This document shows, one piece after another, positions 22,801 to 24,622 of a stretch of 24,622 nt of DNA. The number at the start of each line of letters is the position of its first letter. Position 1 is the first letter of the stretch. Both the position numbers and the translations under genes were made by a program. Origin of the DNA: Candidatus Gastranaerophilales bacterium (lineage in GTDB: Bacteria > Cyanobacteriota > Vampirovibrionia > Gastranaerophilales > Gastranaerophilaceae); contig CAAGGG010000032.1 in the NCBI GenBank assembly GCA_900769355.1, positions 1-24,622 of the forward strand. Reading direction: 5' to 3'. The notes beneath the pieces are model-generated. The model ran no database searches, had not been told where the DNA came from, and saw only the letters and a list, made by a program, of their open reading frames with translations.

Positions 22801-24327
22801 GTTTGGATCTAGGCTTTCTGTTTTAGCTTTTTCTTCTGCTTCTTCTTCTGCACGTTTTTGAGCTTCGTCCATAACGTCTTGGATTTCTTGTTGTTTCTTT
22901 TCGTTTTCTTGTTCAGTTTTTTCGATTTCTTGTTGACGTTTTTCTTCGGCATCGTAGAATGCTTTAACGATTTGTGTAACACGTTTGTCTGACAAGCCTG
23001 CAAATACGATATCGCCTTTTGCAACTTTTGTTTGTCTACCGGCAATTTTAATTTGTTTAGCTAAATCAGCGTTAATACCTCTGCCTTCTTTGATTAGGTC
23101 AACAACAAACTTATCTGTTACAACCAAAGGCATTTCTTGTTCTTTGTCTTGGTTTTTATCTTTTTCAGCTTTTTCTTCAGAATTATCTTCAGAAGGTTGA
23201 ACTTCGCCGTTCAAGATAGCTTCTTTAGAAGCAAGATCTCCTTTAATATCCAAAGTATCAGCAATTCCATTAACAGAACCTTGAGTTTGAGTTGAATATT
23301 CTTTTGTGTCATTACCGATATCAACTGCATCTTTGCCGATTGCTTTGCCCATAGCCATGTAAAAATCAGCGGTAGGAATCCAACCTCCAATTTGTGGAAG
23401 TAGTGATTTTCTTGTAGCTTTGTAGTTAGTCTTAGATGTGTAATCTCCAAGTTCGTCACCAACTTCAATTGTTTCATCAGCAAGTTTTTCACCCAAAACA
23501 GCAAGAATGTTGATGTCATTCAATGATTTTGTAATTTCAGCTTTATCTAGCTCAAATCCGTCTGTTTCATCTTTTTGAGCACCCAAAACTTTTGACAAAT
23601 CTTCGTATCTTTTTTGTTCTTTTTCAGTCAAAGTTTCGCCGTTTTCAATCTTCTTTTGAAGTTTTGTATATTCTTTTACTGAATTTTGGTACTCGTCAAG
23701 AGTTTCTCTTTGTTTTTTGATGCTTTCTGCAATGTCTTTTTCTTGTTTTTGTTGTTCTGGAATAAGATCAGAAATTTCTTTTTCTAATTTGTCGTTGTTT
23801 TCTTCGCACTTTTCGATTTTGTCTTTTGCGATAGGGATAAGGTTAAGGAAAGGTTGTTTTTCAGTTGTTTCATCTTCTACACCATCAGTATTTTCTTCAT
23901 CATCAGGAGTTACTGTCGGATTTTCTTGTAATTCAGTGCTTGCCAAATCAACGATGTCTTGAGGAATATTAACACCGTCGTTATACATTGCCATAATTTC
24001 TTCTGCAGTATAAGCAGACCAAACAGGATCAAGGATTATGCCTCTTCTCTTTGCAATAGCTTCCATTGTAGCTTTTACGCCAATGTTAGCTTTGTTAGCT
24101 TTTTGCATTTCATTTGAAGTTCTGTATTTATCCAAACCATAGCCGTTAGGACTAATAATCTCGTAACCTGTTTCATCTTTATAAAATTGTTCAAAATCAG
24201 CTCTAGTTTTTTCATCAAGGTCATAGTAGTATTGCATAGCATCAGTAATGCTTAACCACTTGTTATTTTCTTTGAAGTAGTAAATTTGGAATATTTCATA
24301 TTTATTTGGTACACTGTTTACTGACAT
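19891..24327 (-). CDS. Giant coiled-coil protein with two hydrophobic blocks, unknown family
   Basis: This 1478-residue protein has no signal peptide and no family I recognise. In order: an N-terminal globular part (1-135) with aromatic-rich KYEIFQIYYF; an acidic linker; coiled coils (about 165-250 and 440-510, rich in K/E/Q); a hydrophobic block (about 613-671) with GMILAGIGAGEITIGSRM and GIALVVSGSMIL; a low-complexity Ala/Thr/Asn/Asp stretch (about 690-850); Lys-rich coils (860-1075); a 200-residue Ala/Gly/Ser-rich hydrophobic helical block (about 1076-1276); a KEQ-rich coil; and a basic tail (about 1440-1478). Coiled coils flanking two hydrophobic blocks recall type III translocators and tape-measure-like proteins, but no secretion or phage gene is nearby. 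AAGGA is 10 nt before the ATG. It is convergent with the GH13 gene. Confidence 0.75.
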   Translation of the reverse strand: MSVNSVPNKYEIFQIYYFKENNKWLSITDAMQYYYDLDEKTRADFEQFYKDETGYEIISPNGYGLDKYRTSNEMQKANKANIGVKATMEAIAKRRGIILDPVWSAYTAEEIMAMYNDGVNIPQDIVDLASTELQENPTVTPDDEENTDGVEDETTEKQPFLNLIPIAKDKIEKCEENNDKLEKEISDLIPEQQKQEKDIAESIKKQRETLDEYQNSVKEYTKLQKKIENGETLTEKEQKRYEDLSKVLGAQKDETDGFELDKAEITKSLNDINILAVLGEKLADETIEVGDELGDYTSKTNYKATRKSLLPQIGGWIPTADFYMAMGKAIGKDAVDIGNDTKEYSTQTQGSVNGIADTLDIKGDLASKEAILNGEVQPSEDNSEEKAEKDKNQDKEQEMPLVVTDKFVVDLIKEGRGINADLAKQIKIAGRQTKVAKGDIVFAGLSDKRVTQIVKAFYDAEEKRQQEIEKTEQENEKKQQEIQDVMDEAQKRAEEEAEEKAKTESLDPNNTDIDAIINGRNDQNNDVQVEYTDEEKKKIDTLNGDIAKNNHKIEGVKQESVQHREAVKKSTAKEKTKIDKSMPIEKDAQKVNQAYQEKDLPEHDERMDFINKAGMILAGIGAGEITIGSRMIVVGHALMSNFWTLQQGIALVVSGSMILTKGTISLGIGLTAMKVSDDESLIEKAEKKTDIAEENINKSITDLSTVDKKIIDVTKAMSAGGEDDSADTPSATEGSGNAENNDNAEGADGSQDTQNGENGAPNGVTAQAGTNTAPANAPAATTTTQSKTIAPTPNETSKTVSNAADSAENNVEKEVDNAPSTDAPSVNKNQAERAIKNDEDKDAENPAAVKKQQKTNATTSAGAKSSSSSKKEAMSTDQAKKDVSKSKEAAKDSSRDSENVKKDTDKTNKELKKETKTLTKKMKRDQKDIIKRTKESQKAAKRQAELVKRYEELNNENEALQAEDAAKIQTAQPTPAANKAQSTAAMTPVAAQQNTPQSNNADKIASNNAEIGSICTEFKVLKKTITTNRKVMVKLQKSTKTTQKKLNKKLKVIDKNEKIAEKKEQEKQKKLAKQLAGVGIAENVFSVTLATGMILSAIPWSALVGQAMVQIGEYGVVACGLTKAAINLANGNLTAALMSIAQAAITVAAAAAGPAAAGAGGVLGAVAGGLSVVSNSAEMVNNVRAVQGKEANGVLSKISTISGVASSVVGAAASLGNLSKTASTLTKIGKIVSTVGTAVSSTSQLMTEFGGQSKAANILGMVGGAISMASAVVSIAGTKKDQANAKAADQKEEQKKQEAQSTKQEEQKKQETKKELTKKIKEQENKIKQEQAKETSSEVPKYLAAPTEDTQYQPDTEIDFSKPDAYSQLPTKNEETPSYLDMSKFQPTTASTDTKTNKSDLFNTITQGIGAATSVASAFLQNGQNGGNQQQKKQAPAAHLDKRTKNIMKKNRKQRANTKKMLESQRKIAALKKLRAAV

Positions 24328-24392
24328 GGCAATCCTTTTCCTTTAATTTGAATTACGGCGTATTCGCGAGGAAACTTTAAGGGTTTGAGGCG

Positions 24393-24414
24393 TTTGTAAA
24401 GAAATGTTTACAAA
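24393..24414. promoter_or_regulatory. 8-bp inverted repeat, candidate operator
   Basis: TTTGTAAA (24393-24400) and TTTACAAA (24407-24414) form a perfect dyad with a 6-nt centre, about 66 nt upstream of the giant gene. The size and symmetry suit a dimeric DNA-binding repressor or activator; no regulator family is implied. AT-rich dyads also occur by chance. Confidence 0.35.
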
Positions 24415-24441
24415 GTCGTCCCCTCGCCCTACAATCTGGAA

Positions 24442-24481
24442 TGATAGACGATAAGGCGTTAAGACAATAAGGCGATAAGTT
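24442..24481 (+). repeat. Octamer-period degenerate repeat, second type
   Basis: Five consecutive 8-mers share a pattern around ATAAG: TGATAGAC, GATAAGGC, GTTAAGAC, AATAAGGC and GATAAGTT. The period equals that of the TTACTAAG repeats at 291-324 and 19852-19877, but the unit differs. Confidence 0.55.
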
Positions 24482-24505
24482 CGTTACGGTAAATAAAATA
24501 TTTTC

Positions 24506-24523
24506 GTCATTCTGAAAGCTTAG
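24506..24523. repeat. Intergenic palindromic repeat, partial copy C
   Basis: GTCATTCTGAAAGCTTAG matches the reverse complement of the right arm of copies A and B with one mismatch. The other arm is not found here, so the copy is partial or rearranged with the direct repeats that follow. Confidence 0.6.
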
Positions 24524-24527
24524 GTGC

Positions 24528-24616
24528 TACGCACGTAGCCCTCTGTGACAATATTCGTCCATACTTCAGTTTTTTGGTGATAAGCTCTTACGCACGTAGC
24601 CCTCTGCAACAATATT
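24528..24616. repeat. Direct repeat, two 28-bp copies 61 bp apart
   Basis: The 28-bp unit at 24528-24555, which contains TACGCACGTAGCCCTCTG, recurs at 24589-24616 with two mismatches. The first copy overlaps a GCTAC-GCAC-GTAGC hairpin. AAGCT precedes both copies. The array may continue past the window end. Confidence 0.65.
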
Positions 24617-24622
24617 TATTCA

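Larger units (their letters stand above)
24328..24622. other. Upstream region of the giant gene, repeat-rich
   Basis: No gene is visible in these 295 bases. They hold an 8-bp inverted repeat, an octamer-period repeat, a partial copy of the intergenic palindrome and a 61-bp-spaced direct repeat running to the window edge. I found no convincing -10/-35 pair for the giant gene. Confidence 0.5.

Noticed and set aside
24528..24616. CRISPR-like array at the right edge
   Set aside because: Only two imperfect repeats are visible, the spacing sequence is not spacer-like, and no cas gene is near.

Overview
This is a low-GC bacterial chromosomal window of about 24.6 kb, densely coded on both strands, with no rRNA, tRNA, transposase, phage gene or credible CRISPR array that I can see. 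A LPS-type heptosyltransferase, several Sec-exported proteins, BioY, NarL-type and c-di-GMP signalling, and a pentapeptide protein with the N-terminal motif NPEKFNEW suggest a Gram-negative-type, host-associated bacterium. My best guess is the non-photosynthetic cyanobacterial relatives Gastranaerophilales (Vampirovibrionia, 'Melainabacteria'). That is inference from style, not proof.

Layout. 1-348: non-coding, with a complex nested palindrome and a short octamer-period repeat. 349-2013 (-): uvrC without its usual C-terminal HhH domain. 2201-3399 (+): rimI and a bioY-like gene overlapping by 4 nt, ending at a terminator shared with gltX (3497-4957, -). 5128-9572 (-): a signalling operon of GAF/HD-GYP protein, exported TPR protein, NarL-type response regulator and pentapeptide protein. 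9668-11239 (+): a DPM1-like glycosyltransferase and an exported, catalytically dead M48-like protein. 11345-11884 (+): a double zinc-ribbon protein. 11885-12687: a possible three-way-junction fold, a 53-codon small gene followed by a perfect 14-bp hairpin, and a cluster of palindromic repeats. 12688-18216 (-): a tight five-gene operon, ROK kinase, heptosyltransferase, GAF-GGDEF-HD-GYP, thiL, ispD. 18304-19851 (+): a secreted GH13-like protein. 19891-24327 (-): a 1478-residue coiled-coil protein with two hydrophobic blocks. 24328-24622: a candidate operator and more repeats.

How the genes fit together. Two multi-domain c-di-GMP proteins lie in separate operons: an intact HD-GYP phosphodiesterase candidate, and a GGDEF cyclase candidate whose HD-GYP half has lost a metal ligand. 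Both operons also carry other genes (TPR, regulator and pentapeptide proteins in one; ROK kinase, heptosyltransferase, ThiL and IspD in the other). ThiL and IspD are housekeeping enzymes of thiamine and isoprenoid synthesis.

Most unusual items: the 1478-aa protein, whose architecture (coiled coils around two hydrophobic blocks, no signal peptide) resembles translocators or pore-formers without a recognisable family; a GC-rich palindromic repeat in frame inside thiL; the dead M48 homologue; TATAAT boxes 6-9 nt before the start codons of uvrC, rimI and the ROK gene, implying leaderless mRNAs; and several families of short intergenic repeats. All function calls rest on reading motifs by eye; no database search was run.
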